38,815 nt of DNA from Methanosarcinales archaeon (GCA_030611045.1 JAUWQN010000008.1:1-38815), one strand, 5' to 3'. Counted from the first letter of the stretch, positions 17,979 through 27,071 are shown. Notes: generated by a model from the letters alone, not told the origin. Translations and numbers: made by a program.

Positions 17979-18004
17979 AGTATTTCAAATATATTTGAAA
18001 TACT
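17979..18004. promoter_or_regulatory. Perfect 26-bp palindrome, probable ArsR operator
   Basis: AGTATTTCAAATATATTTGAAATACT between a TATA-like tract (minus cctttttatag) and the first ATG. Confidence 0.75.
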
Positions 18005-18039
18005 ATAAAAAGGTTTATGGTTTTAGACTAATTGAAAGG

Positions 18040-18375
18040 TCAATCTGCTATCTCAGCAATGAGCCCCAGTATCTTTCTTCCCAAATCGGTTAGCCCATAA
18101 ATCAAAAAGCTACCTTCTCTTCTAAAATCCACCAAATCCGCTTCCTTCAGTAGTTTCAGATGATAAGATAATGCAGAATATTTGTAATTCGTTACCTCGA
18201 CAAAAATGCATACACAAAGATCTTCTATCCCCAACGCCTTTAATATCTTTATCCTCCCGGGATCGGATAAAGCCTTGAAAATGGATGCTATACGCTCAAC
18301 ATCTTCCTTTACCAGGTCTCTTACTTTTTCTAAGGTCTCTGATGATATATTATATGAAGGCGGTATAGTTGTCAT
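18040..18375 (-). CDS. arsR: ArsR-family winged-helix metalloregulator (paralog 2)
   Basis: SIFKALSDPGRIKILKALGIEDLCVCIFVEVTNYKYSALSYHLKLLKEADLV. Confidence 0.92.
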   Translation of the reverse strand: MTTIPPSYNISSETLEKVRDLVKEDVERIASIFKALSDPGRIKILKALGIEDLCVCIFVEVTNYKYSALSYHLKLLKEADLVDFRREGSFLIYGLTDLGRKILGLIAEIAD

Positions 18376-18391
18376 ACTTCATCCCCATCTC

Positions 18392-19462
18392 TCAACCAAA
18401 GAAACCCCTCGTGCGTTTGCATAGCCATACGAGGAAGAGCATGATGGGAACCTCTGTGAGAACGCCAACGACTGTCGCAAGTGCCGCACCGGATGTCACG
18501 CCAAACAGGGTAGTGGCAACTGCTATTGCAACCTCAAAATGGTTACTGCCTGCGATGATTGCAGTCGGTGCGGCATCCTCATAGCTCAATTTTAAGGGCT
18601 TTGAGATGAGATACGTGATTGCGAAAACTACTATAATGTTAACAAAGATACCGACTGTGATCATACCGATTATCGCAGGAAGTTCAACTATCTTCTCGCC
18701 CTGATAGGTGAAGAGCACGACTAATGTGAACAACAGCGCTATTATCGACATATTACCTAAACGAGGAACAAGTTTCTCTTCAAACCAGCCCATACCTTTT
18801 CTTTTAATTGCTTGGTCCCGCGTAATCCACCCGGCTACCAAGGGGGTGCAGATGTAAATGAGCACCGCGAGAGCTATAGTCTTCCAGGGCACCACTATAC
18901 CAGAAACACCGATGAGGAACGTAGCCAGAGGCGCAAATAAGAAAACCATTGTCAGAGAGTTTATCGCAGTCATCACAAGCGTGTGACCCATGTTCCCTTC
19001 AGCCAGATAGCTCCACACCAAGACCATTGCCGTACAAGGTGCAACGCCTAACAGAATCAAGCCCGCTATGTATTGTTGGATAAGCGGTATCTCACCGAGG
19101 GGTGTTAGCGTTGCTTCTTGCGGCAAATACGGTGAAAAGACCACGCCTAAAAAGAACCATGCGAAAAAAGCCATGGTGAATGGTTTTATCGCCCAGTTCA
19201 TGAACAGGGTAGTGGCTATTGGTTTTGGCGTGTAAATCGCTTTTTTCACCTCTCCAAAGCTAATTTGGACCATTATTGGGTATATCATGGCAAACAGGCA
19301 GATGGCGATGGGGATGGAGATATGCGCCACCTCCAATATTGCCAGAAGCTCAGAGAGTTGTGGAAACACTCTGCCAATGGTAGTGCCTGCAAGTATGCAG
19401 AGTATAACCCATACATAGAGATATTTTCCCCAGATTCCTAGTTTTCTTTCTTTGTTTCCCAT
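18392..19462 (-). CDS. acr3: Arsenite efflux permease ACR3
   Basis: MIYPIMVQISFGEV, GLILLGVAPCTAMVLVWSYLAEGN, AIIAGSNHFEVAIAVATTLFG. Confidence 0.94.
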   Translation of the reverse strand: MGNKERKLGIWGKYLYVWVILCILAGTTIGRVFPQLSELLAILEVAHISIPIAICLFAMIYPIMVQISFGEVKKAIYTPKPIATTLFMNWAIKPFTMAFFAWFFLGVVFSPYLPQEATLTPLGEIPLIQQYIAGLILLGVAPCTAMVLVWSYLAEGNMGHTLVMTAINSLTMVFLFAPLATFLIGVSGIVVPWKTIALAVLIYICTPLVAGWITRDQAIKRKGMGWFEEKLVPRLGNMSIIALLFTLVVLFTYQGEKIVELPAIIGMITVGIFVNIIVVFAITYLISKPLKLSYEDAAPTAIIAGSNHFEVAIAVATTLFGVTSGAALATVVGVLTEVPIMLFLVWLCKRTRGFFG

Positions 19463-19465
19463 TTC

Positions 19466-19882
19466 TCACTCTCCCCTCTTCTTCTCGCAATCGAAGCAAT
19501 AATCCTTCTGCACATTGCCTGAAAACTCCTTTCCACATCCTTTGCACGTTACCTTGTACAAGGGATATGGTTTCTTCTTACTCATCTTCGCCTGCTCTTG
19601 GAGGTAATACAAGCATGCACATGGCGCTTCTGTCTTATTGTTTACTGCTCTTCCCGAAATCCAGCCCTCCACATCCCCCTTAGAGGGAACTCTACCTGTG
19701 CTTTTGAGCTCTCCATCCACGAAGACCGCAGGTGTTACCATAACGCCACGGTCTACAATTTCGTTGATATCAGAGACCGCAACAACCTCTGCATCCGTCT
19801 GCAAATCCCGAACTGCTCTCTCTATCAACTTTTTTGTTGCCCTGCACTTAGCACAGCCAACTCCAAAAACTTCTATTTTCAT
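19466..19882 (-). CDS. Redox-active disulfide (thioredoxin-fold) protein fused to Cys motif and C-terminal zinc ribbon; start re-set to MKIEVFG
   Basis: GVGCAKCRATKKLIERA...MVTPAVFVDGELKSTGRVPS + APCACLYYLQEQA + CKGCGKEFSGNVQKDYCFDCEKK. Confidence 0.85.
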   Translation of the reverse strand: MKIEVFGVGCAKCRATKKLIERAVRDLQTDAEVVAVSDINEIVDRGVMVTPAVFVDGELKSTGRVPSKGDVEGWISGRAVNNKTEAPCACLYYLQEQAKMSKKKPYPLYKVTCKGCGKEFSGNVQKDYCFDCEKKRGE

Positions 19883-20994
19883 CCCACTATACCTCCATAA
19901 ATCATCCCCGTTACTGTAGAGAAGAGCACAACCAAAACTATATAAACGGAAGCCTTCTTCCAGCCGATTGTCCTCCATATCACGACCATACACGGAAAGC
20001 TCAAGGAAGGCCCCGCGAGTAGAAGTGAGAGCGCGGGTCCCGCAGCCATCTGTCCGGTGGTGAACCCGAAAAGATCACCGACAATCGGAACTTCCAATAA
20101 TGTCGGCATATAAAGTATCGCACCGATTATGGAGGACAGGAAGCAAGAGAAAAAGGAATTAGTTCCAAAATAAGGTTTCATTAGCTCTCCAACTGCGATT
20201 TGAGGATTATGGGACGGCGCATAAATCGCTGCAAAACCGCCTATTAGCCCTATGACAAACACACCAGCCAAAAGAATTGGGAATATCCGCTTTGCGAGCC
20301 ACAATGTCTCCTGCCCCCATTCTTTGATCTCATCTCTCGAATAGTAGAAAATCAGGATAACGGCAACCCCTATCGTCATGAAATAGATGGCTGTTAGTTT
20401 CGTGACCCAGGAGATAAGCCCAGACGCGCCAACGAGGAGTATCGCCACCATAAGAGAGAAAAACAGTAGTACTATATACCAGGGTCGTTCCACCTCTGTA
20501 TTATCCACCATAGCAACCTCAGGAGCTTTGTGCTTCGCCCCCTCCTTCTTCACACCACGCTCAAATATCGTTGCCATAGTCAAACCGATTACCACGGCCA
20601 GTAAAACAGCACTCAACGCCCTCGCGATCCCTATACTCAGACCGAGAACGCGTGCAGTAAGAACAATGGCTAAGAGGTTTATCGCCGGCCCAGAATATAA
20701 GAAAGCAGTAGCGGGGCCTATGCCCGCACCCCGCCTGTAGATACCTGCGAACATCGGCAGTACAGTGCAACTGCAAACCGCGAGAATAGTGCCAGAGCAG
20801 GAAGCAACGCTGTACGATAGCCATTTCTTAGCTTTCGCACCGAAGTATTTTAGCACTGCATCCTTTGATAATAGCGCTGCTATCGCGCCAGCTATGAAAA
20901 AAGCAGGCACTAAACAGGTCAGAACATGGAGTGAGAGATATTCCATCAGCGTATCCAAACCAGCTTCCACAATTTCAGTTAGCATCGCCAGCAT
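19879..20994 (-). CDS. Two-domain permease (ArsP/DUF318-like)
   Basis: KYFGAKAKKWLSYSVASCSGTILAVCSCTVLPMFAGIYRRGAGIGPATAFLYSGPAINLLAI. Confidence 0.88.
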   Translation of the reverse strand: MLAMLTEIVEAGLDTLMEYLSLHVLTCLVPAFFIAGAIAALLSKDAVLKYFGAKAKKWLSYSVASCSGTILAVCSCTVLPMFAGIYRRGAGIGPATAFLYSGPAINLLAIVLTARVLGLSIGIARALSAVLLAVVIGLTMATIFERGVKKEGAKHKAPEVAMVDNTEVERPWYIVLLFFSLMVAILLVGASGLISWVTKLTAIYFMTIGVAVILIFYYSRDEIKEWGQETLWLAKRIFPILLAGVFVIGLIGGFAAIYAPSHNPQIAVGELMKPYFGTNSFFSCFLSSIIGAILYMPTLLEVPIVGDLFGFTTGQMAAGPALSLLLAGPSLSFPCMVVIWRTIGWKKASVYIVLVVLFSTVTGMIYGGIVG

Positions 20995-21015
20995 TACAAA
21001 TATATTTGAAATAGT
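20993..21015. promoter_or_regulatory. Second copy of the operator (core CAAATATATTTG 20997-21008)
   Basis: ATTACAAATATATTTGAAATAGT next to TATA-like minus ctttaaataac upstream of permease. Confidence 0.65.
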
Positions 21016-21067
21016 TATTTAAAGGTCTTCGCTTTTCATTATGATATTTGCATTTTGCTGTGGTGCC

Positions 21068-22324
21068 CTAACCGCCACTCACCCACGAAAGGATAATGAT
21101 CTCATCATTCCCGTGGACTTCGGTCTTTATACCCTTCCGGTTTTTGATATTCATCCCGTTAAGGTAAACGTTGAATGAACGTTTGATTTTTATGCTGCCT
21201 GTGTCGCGGTCCGTGGCCATCACCGTCTCCCTGAATTTGTCCCCATATTTATCTGTCAAGCTCTTCATCACGTCTTCTATAGTTGCCTCGCCGTCACAAT
21301 CGAGTTCTGTCCATCTCGTTTTTGTCAATTCATGTAAAGAAAGCGGGAATTTTACTTTTATCGGCTGCACTTCCTTCTCCTCTTTTAGCCCGGATTGGTT
21401 CACCGGTGATTCTGAGATTCCGACCAAGCTATGCCGCAGTGTGAAGTCCCACTCTTCATTCTGCCAATCCTTCACCACGCTTTCACGCGGTCTAATGCCA
21501 TTCAGCCAGGACAGACGGTCCTCTTTCTGGTCTTCCATGCCTCTTCGCTTGGCGGTTAAATCGGGATAAACGGTTATCCACGTTTTTTGCGGTGGTGGCG
21601 TGGGATACTCTCGATAACAACTACGGCTTATGATAGCATTCGGAAGATACCTCGAAGCGATTTCATAAGCTCGTTCAATTTCTTCCAGCGTGGGACGCCT
21701 CGTTACCTGTTCATAAGCGAAGATCGGCACGAACGGATTTATGCGGTATTTTATATCTTTGTTTACGGACGCGAGAAACTTTGCTATTTGCTCTATTTCT
21801 GTAGCATCAACAATCCCGGGCATGTAAACCGTCTGAATAAGCAGCTCTATCCCGGACGCGTTCAACTTCTCGATTGCGCTCAACACCGGTTTATTCGATT
21901 TTCCCGTGTACGAGTTATGAACGTCCTCGGAAAACGCTTTCACATCTACATGCGCCTCTGTCAAACCCGCCTCTTCCAGCTCAGTAACATAGGTCTCATC
22001 CTCACCCAGCGCATAGCCGTTGGTCATCAGCACGATTTTCTCAAAGCCCTTTTCTTTTAACCCTTTGACCAACGTCAATAGGTACTCCTTATCAAGCGTG
22101 GGCTCACCACCAGTAATCATCGTCTCAGCAGGCACCTTCCCATAGTAGTTCAGGCATGCCTGCTCCATTCGCTCGAGGGTCTCATCCGCAGTGAGCAGTG
22201 TGCCTCCCCCATCTCGTGCGGGTCTGAAACAACCTTTACAGTGGAAATTGCAGCCTGTAAGCATGAACCATACTCGCGGTTCGATCTCAGAAAGCGTGAA
22301 ATACTGCAACCCTCTTTTATTCAT
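21068..22324 (-). CDS. Radical SAM protein fused to C-terminal ubiquitin-like (MoaD/ThiS-type) domain ending in GG
   Basis: FMLTGCNFHCKGCF (CX3CX2C), ITGGEPTL; C-term KVKFPLSLHEL...DGEATIEDVMKSLTDKYGDKF...VYLNGMNI...HGNDEIIILSWVSGG. Confidence 0.87.
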   Translation of the reverse strand: MNKRGLQYFTLSEIEPRVWFMLTGCNFHCKGCFRPARDGGGTLLTADETLERMEQACLNYYGKVPAETMITGGEPTLDKEYLLTLVKGLKEKGFEKIVLMTNGYALGEDETYVTELEEAGLTEAHVDVKAFSEDVHNSYTGKSNKPVLSAIEKLNASGIELLIQTVYMPGIVDATEIEQIAKFLASVNKDIKYRINPFVPIFAYEQVTRRPTLEEIERAYEIASRYLPNAIISRSCYREYPTPPPQKTWITVYPDLTAKRRGMEDQKEDRLSWLNGIRPRESVVKDWQNEEWDFTLRHSLVGISESPVNQSGLKEEKEVQPIKVKFPLSLHELTKTRWTELDCDGEATIEDVMKSLTDKYGDKFRETVMATDRDTGSIKIKRSFNVYLNGMNIKNRKGIKTEVHGNDEIIILSWVSGG

Positions 22325-22371
22325 ACTTCAAATTGTAGATATACCGATTGTTAATAAAAAGGTGAGAAAAC

Positions 22372-22857
22372 ATGGTAAACGTGCTCGTAGTCTATTATAC
22401 AAGGACAGGAAACACGGAGACGATGGCAAAAGAAGTGGAACGAGGAGCGCAAGAGGGTGGTGCTGATACAAGGTTGAAAACGGCAACGGATGTTGAAATG
22501 GAGGATATTAGATGGGCTGATGGTATAATTATCGGTTCACCAACGTACTTCGGATTACCCGCGCAAGAAGTAAAAGCGTTAATTGACAGATCAATTGAGA
22601 TACGAGGTGAGTTAGAAAACAAGGTGGGTGCTGCATTCTCTTCTTCCGCGCACAGGGCAGGAGGCAGAGAAACAACCATGCTATCTATTTTACAAGCAAT
22701 GTTAGTGCATGGAATGGTTGTGTGTGGTGACCCTTTGAGTAGTGGTGGGCATTATGGTGCCGCATCAAATGGAGCACCGGATGAGCAGGCGAGGAGAGAA
22801 TGCAAGGCTCTTGGGGAACGGGTAGCATTACTGGCTGAAAAGCTATACACCGGCTAA
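22372..22857 (+). CDS. Flavodoxin/WrbA-like flavoprotein
   Basis: VLVVYYTRTGNTETMAKEVERG, IIIGSPTYFGLPAQEVKALID. Confidence 0.88.
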   Translation: MVNVLVVYYTRTGNTETMAKEVERGAQEGGADTRLKTATDVEMEDIRWADGIIIGSPTYFGLPAQEVKALIDRSIEIRGELENKVGAAFSSSAHRAGGRETTMLSILQAMLVHGMVVCGDPLSSGGHYGAASNGAPDEQARRECKALGERVALLAEKLYTG

Positions 22858-23042
22858 CTATCTTTTGAGCTGTTTGGTTAGGCTAAAGATACATCTGTCA
22901 GTTCTGCTGAGTTATAAACACACGTGTGGCAATGTTTTGAATGCAGCGTCTCTGTCCCCACTGCATTTACCAGAGATAGTATCTTGCCATCCCCTTTTAT
23001 GTTTATTAATAGTTGATATAGAAGATTGGAGAGGTATGTGAT

Positions 23043-23951
23043 GTGAAGAAGAAACGACTCTTGGTAGTTTTAACGGTGGTAGTGCTGCTTTCGGCTTTCG
23101 CAGGTGCCGGCATGCAAAACGCATTTGCCTCCACGCCTTCAGCATCAGCGGATGATGGGATAAAGATTGTTTCTTTTAGCACGGATAAGGACGTATACAG
23201 TGCGAAGAAAGAGATGACAATTTTCTTATCGGTGTATTCACCTGAGGACATAAGTGATGTTTCCATCAAAGTTTCGGGCGTGAAGAGCAGAATGGGGGTA
23301 TATTACGTATCATATTCGAGTAAACAAAATTTGACCGCCGGCGAGAATAATGTGTCGTTCAACAAGACACTGCCATCATGCTCTAAATGTGCTGGGATAA
23401 GCCAGGGGACGTATGTTATTGAGGCCTCGGTAACTCATGACGATGAAGTCGTGACTGCAACGCACAGTATAGCTATCACGTCTAAGTCCGACCAAATAAT
23501 CACTGTAAACATCGATGTTGAAGAAGCAAAGCGATTGATTGATTCTGAATCCGAAGATCTCATTGTACTGGATGTGAGAACCGAGGAAGACTATGACCCA
23601 GCACATATTCCCGGTGCTCTCTCGATCCCACTTTCAGAGTTGAGTAATAGAACTGAAGAGCTGAACACGAGCACAAAAATCGTCGTGTATAGCGCAAACG
23701 GGAGTAATAGCACCATAGCTTGTGATATACTCATAAAAAATGGATCGGGACGGGTTTATAATGTGCTCGGTGGACTAAACGCTTGGAACGAGAGTGGATA
23801 TGCTGTCGTCTCTACCGCACAGTCAAACTCCGATTTGCCAGGCTCTAACGCAACCTCAATCCTTGAAGAACCGGGTTTTGGAGCAGTTCTTGCAATTGCG
23901 GCATTGCTTGTCGTTGCTTATCGGGTAAGACGGCGAAGGTTAGATGAGTGA
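23043..23951 (+). CDS. Secreted rhodanese-domain protein with PGF-CTERM-like anchor (GTG start)
   Basis: N-terminal signal peptide; [29 protein letters not shown]-term [25 protein letters not shown]. Confidence 0.82.
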   Translation: MKKKRLLVVLTVVVLLSAFAGAGMQNAFASTPSASADDGIKIVSFSTDKDVYSAKKEMTIFLSVYSPEDISDVSIKVSGVKSRMGVYYVSYSSKQNLTAGENNVSFNKTLPSCSKCAGISQGTYVIEASVTHDDEVVTATHSIAITSKSDQIITVNIDVEEAKRLIDSESEDLIVLDVRTEEDYDPAHIPGALSIPLSELSNRTEELNTSTKIVVYSANGSNSTIACDILIKNGSGRVYNVLGGLNAWNESGYAVVSTAQSNSDLPGSNATSILEEPGFGAVLAIAALLVVAYRVRRRRLDE

Positions 23952-24291
23952 AAAAATTAAGATCACGATTGAGATAGAAGAAGAGGTTTTTGCGGCGACG
24001 CTTACGAAGGACTTCTCGCCGGAGACCGTAGAGAAGATAGTGGACTCGCTACCAATACCAATAGAATCAGAAGTGATGACCTGGGGTGATGAGATGTACT
24101 TTGATGTCCCGGTAGAGATGGGAGAAGAGAACGCGAAGGAGACTGTAAGCAAAGGCGATGTTGGGTATTGGCCAGAGGGGAAGACACTATGCATTTTTTA
24201 TGGGAAGACGCCTCTAAGCGAGTCTGAGGAGAATATAATACCAGCTTCGGCCGTCAATATCGTGGGAGAATTGAGGAACCTGATAGGCTGA
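23944..24291 (+). CDS. Cyclophilin-like domain protein (archaeal DUF369-like)
   Basis: [56 protein letters not shown]. Confidence 0.75.
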   Translation: MSEKIKITIEIEEEVFAATLTKDFSPETVEKIVDSLPIPIESEVMTWGDEMYFDVPVEMGEENAKETVSKGDVGYWPEGKTLCIFYGKTPLSESEENIIPASAVNIVGELRNLIG

Positions 24292-24354
24292 AAAAGATAG
24301 GCCCTAAAGAGGGGGAAAAGATCAGGGTATCCGAATGGTAATGATCACAAATAT

Positions 24355-24633
24355 ATGAAAGAGAGGAAATATCATGTAACTTTCAGGCCTGAGGATATTG
24401 CGTGTACGCCACCCTGTGGAATGGAAGCTACTCTTAACACTATTGATGAGATGATCAGAAGCATACTGAGCCGATATGCAGATGATGCCCGCGATGAGAA
24501 GCTAAGGTTTGGTCGCAATGATGTCGAAATTAAGAATGGCTTAGTCAAGATTTACCAAGATAGTGAGGAGGACACAGAAAAAGTCGTAAGCATATTGAAG
24601 CAGTACTTCAGAGTGCGTGAAACGCACGAATAG
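24355..24633 (+). CDS. Hypothetical protein
   Basis: 92-aa ORF, good coding character, no family recognised. Confidence 0.55.
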   Translation: MKERKYHVTFRPEDIACTPPCGMEATLNTIDEMIRSILSRYADDARDEKLRFGRNDVEIKNGLVKIYQDSEEDTEKVVSILKQYFRVRETHE

Positions 24634-24664
24634 GCTTCAGCTCATCAATTGCGGTTATGGGCAG

Positions 24665-25768
24665 CTAAACAACTCCAAGAAGCATCGCGATTACCAGTGC
24701 AAGCATCACCAAACCGCCTATTAGCTTCATGTATCTTCTCTTTCCCTTACGCCATTCTTCGGCCTCTTCCAGTGAGGTACCTTTATAAACGATGGCAAGG
24801 ATTACAAACAGCGGTAGGGCGTAGAACAGGTTATAGAGTAAGAGATAAAGAACCGTTTTTGACGGTACATCGGCAATCAAATCCAGCATCGTAAGGTACA
24901 GCGGCCCGGTACATGGCAGTCCCGCAATCGTGGATAAGAAACCTAAGAGCATAGCTGCAGGTAGTGATACGTAGCTGGCGAGTTTACCGAGTTGGGGCTT
25001 CAGAAATGCAGGGATCGCTAACGTAGGCTTATCACGCCAGAAGTCCAGCACATTTATGATACCTGCTGGTATGACTATCACGATTACGATAGCCCTCATG
25101 ATGGGCGACATGCCTGAAAGGAGGTAAAACTCCATAATACTGAATCCCACGAATAAATGCGTGACAAAAACGCTCGCAATGAATGCCAGACCCACATAGA
25201 GAACTCTTCTCTTCGAGCTCACAAGGAGCAGGGATGCAAGCAAAACGATCAAGACTGCGAACCCACACGGGTTGATGCCCTCTATTAATGCCGTTCCAAT
25301 AAGCATGATCAGCAGCGAAGATTGTCGTTCTTCCTTGCCCTTTATAATTGAAAGCGGATCGGAGCATTCATTCTGCAAACAGAACTCTATTTCATTTTCA
25401 AGCTTCTCTTCTGTCAGTTCATAGCCGATTAAGGACTTATTGCCAATGAAAACAGCGGGTATGTCCACTGCTGGAGGATTATAAGCTTGAATAAAGGCAT
25501 TAAAAAGTTCGCTGTTCGTTGCATTGTAAGAGATCTCAAGTTTATGAACTTCAATTTCCGGGAACTTCTCTTCGAGTTCCTCCATCGAAACCATAACCTC
25601 TTTGCAGTGCGAGCAATCCTCTCCATAAAAATAATACAGCGATACGGAACTCTGTGCATCGGCAATAGGAATGAAAAAGAGAGCAGCAAGAAGGATAAAC
25701 AGAACAAAAAAGGATAGTAAGGATGACGATGTTGCCTCATAGGCACGCAAATTCTTGACTCGCCACAT
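24665..25768 (-). CDS. Thioredoxin-like domain fused to CcdA/DsbD-type membrane protein
   Basis: SLYYFYGEDCSHCKEVMVSMEELEEKFPEIEV then GTALIEGINPCGFAVLIVLLASLLL...GLPCTGPLYLTML. Confidence 0.87.
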   Translation of the reverse strand: MWRVKNLRAYEATSSSLLSFFVLFILLAALFFIPIADAQSSVSLYYFYGEDCSHCKEVMVSMEELEEKFPEIEVHKLEISYNATNSELFNAFIQAYNPPAVDIPAVFIGNKSLIGYELTEEKLENEIEFCLQNECSDPLSIIKGKEERQSSLLIMLIGTALIEGINPCGFAVLIVLLASLLLVSSKRRVLYVGLAFIASVFVTHLFVGFSIMEFYLLSGMSPIMRAIVIVIVIPAGIINVLDFWRDKPTLAIPAFLKPQLGKLASYVSLPAAMLLGFLSTIAGLPCTGPLYLTMLDLIADVPSKTVLYLLLYNLFYALPLFVILAIVYKGTSLEEAEEWRKGKRRYMKLIGGLVMLALVIAMLLGVV

Positions 25769-25921
25769 CTTTTTTACCTCTTTTACTTCTTACTTTATTT
25801 GCCTTACGTAGGTAAAAATCACGCGACAGTATTCTGCCATCACAAATTAAATGATCTGGGACTTTATATTATAGATTTTAATTAATTATCATCAGTTAGA
25901 AAGTAGCAGGTAGGTGATGAA

Positions 25922-26182
25922 ATGCTCGAAAAGGTAAAAGAAGTAATAGAGAAGGAGATAAAACCGCTCTTAGCGCTGGAAGGCGGCAGTATAGAACTGG
26001 TGAGCGTGGATGACGGCGTAGTGAAGGTGCGATTGACTGGTGCGTGTGCAGGATGCCCGATGAGCCAATACACACTGGTGAACTTTGTGGAGGCGACACT
26101 GAAGGACAGAGTGCCGGAAGTGAAGTCGGTAGTTTCGGCAAGTGACCAAAGGGCACAGTGGACGGATATGATGTGCAGGTGA
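25922..26182 (+). CDS. NifU C-terminal-domain Fe-S scaffold protein
   Basis: IKPLLALEGGSIELVSVDDGVVKVRLTGACAGCPMSQYTL. Confidence 0.92.
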   Translation: MLEKVKEVIEKEIKPLLALEGGSIELVSVDDGVVKVRLTGACAGCPMSQYTLVNFVEATLKDRVPEVKSVVSASDQRAQWTDMMCR

Positions 26183-26326
26183 ATGAAAATGGTGAAGTGT
26201 GAATTATGTGGGACGGAAACGGATGCTGCGCAGGAACTGTACGGGCGAATGATGTGCCGGGACTGCTATGAGTATTATAAGGCGTATGATGAGAGACGTT
26301 CCAGAGGATGCTGCTTCTGTAGATGA
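26183..26326 (+). CDS. 47-aa zinc-ribbon-like protein with Cys-rich C-terminal tail
   Basis: Hand translation MKMVKCELCGTETDAAQELYGRMMCRDCYEYYKAYDERRSRGCCFCR*; immediately follows nifU stop and overlaps the thiF 5' end; same architecture as ORF 14939-15088. Confidence 0.7.
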   Translation: MKMVKCELCGTETDAAQELYGRMMCRDCYEYYKAYDERRSRGCCFCR

Positions 26327-27047
26327 AGCAGAATTGAGGAAATACGCGAGACAGATAAAGATATTTGGGGAAGAGGGACAGAAGAAGCTTAAAAAAGCGA
26401 AGATTACAATTGCTGGCGCTGGTGGGCTCGGTTCTGTATCCGCCACATATTTAACGGTTGCTGGGGTTGGGAGGATACGGATCGTTGATGATGATGTTGT
26501 AGAGCTGAGCAATTTGAACCGCCAGATACTGCATTGGGAGAAGGACATAGGTAAGAAGAAGACGGAATCGTTTGAGGAGAAGCTCTCGCAGATGAATTCC
26601 GAGGTGGAAGTAACGGTGCTGAGTCAGCGAATAGATGAAGATAACGTTGCGGAGATCGTCAGAGATTCTGATGCGATAGTAGACGCGATGGACAACTTTC
26701 AAACGAGATACTTACTCAACAAGGTGGCGTTGCAAAAGAATATTCCTTTTTTTCATGGGGGTGTGTATGGTTTTGAAGGTCAGGTGACCACGATAATTCC
26801 CGGGAAGACCGCTTGCTTAAGATGCATATTCCCGGAAGAGCAACCTCCAGAGACGTTCCCTGTAATAGGTGCCACATGTGGCGTTATAGGCAGTATTCAA
26901 GCAACAGAGGTGGTGAAATGTATAGTAGGCGTGGGAGAGCTGTTGACCAATAGACTTCTGGTCTGGGATGGCATGGATACAAGGATGGATGAGTTTGTGG
27001 TTGAAAGGAACCCGACGTGTGAGGATTGTGCAGATTTAATATCTTAG
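26289..27047 (+). CDS. E1-like ThiF/MoeB/HesA adenylyltransferase (start 26286 or 26289 preferred over 26268)
   Basis: YARQIKIFGEEGQKKLKKAKITIAGAGGLGSVSATYL, RIVDDDVVELSNLNRQ, GATCGVIGSIQATE, paired CxxC. Confidence 0.93.
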   Translation: MRDVPEDAASVDEAELRKYARQIKIFGEEGQKKLKKAKITIAGAGGLGSVSATYLTVAGVGRIRIVDDDVVELSNLNRQILHWEKDIGKKKTESFEEKLSQMNSEVEVTVLSQRIDEDNVAEIVRDSDAIVDAMDNFQTRYLLNKVALQKNIPFFHGGVYGFEGQVTTIIPGKTACLRCIFPEEQPPETFPVIGATCGVIGSIQATEVVKCIVGVGELLTNRLLVWDGMDTRMDEFVVERNPTCEDCADLIS

Positions 27048-27071
27048 AGCGGTAAACAGCTATTTAACAAA

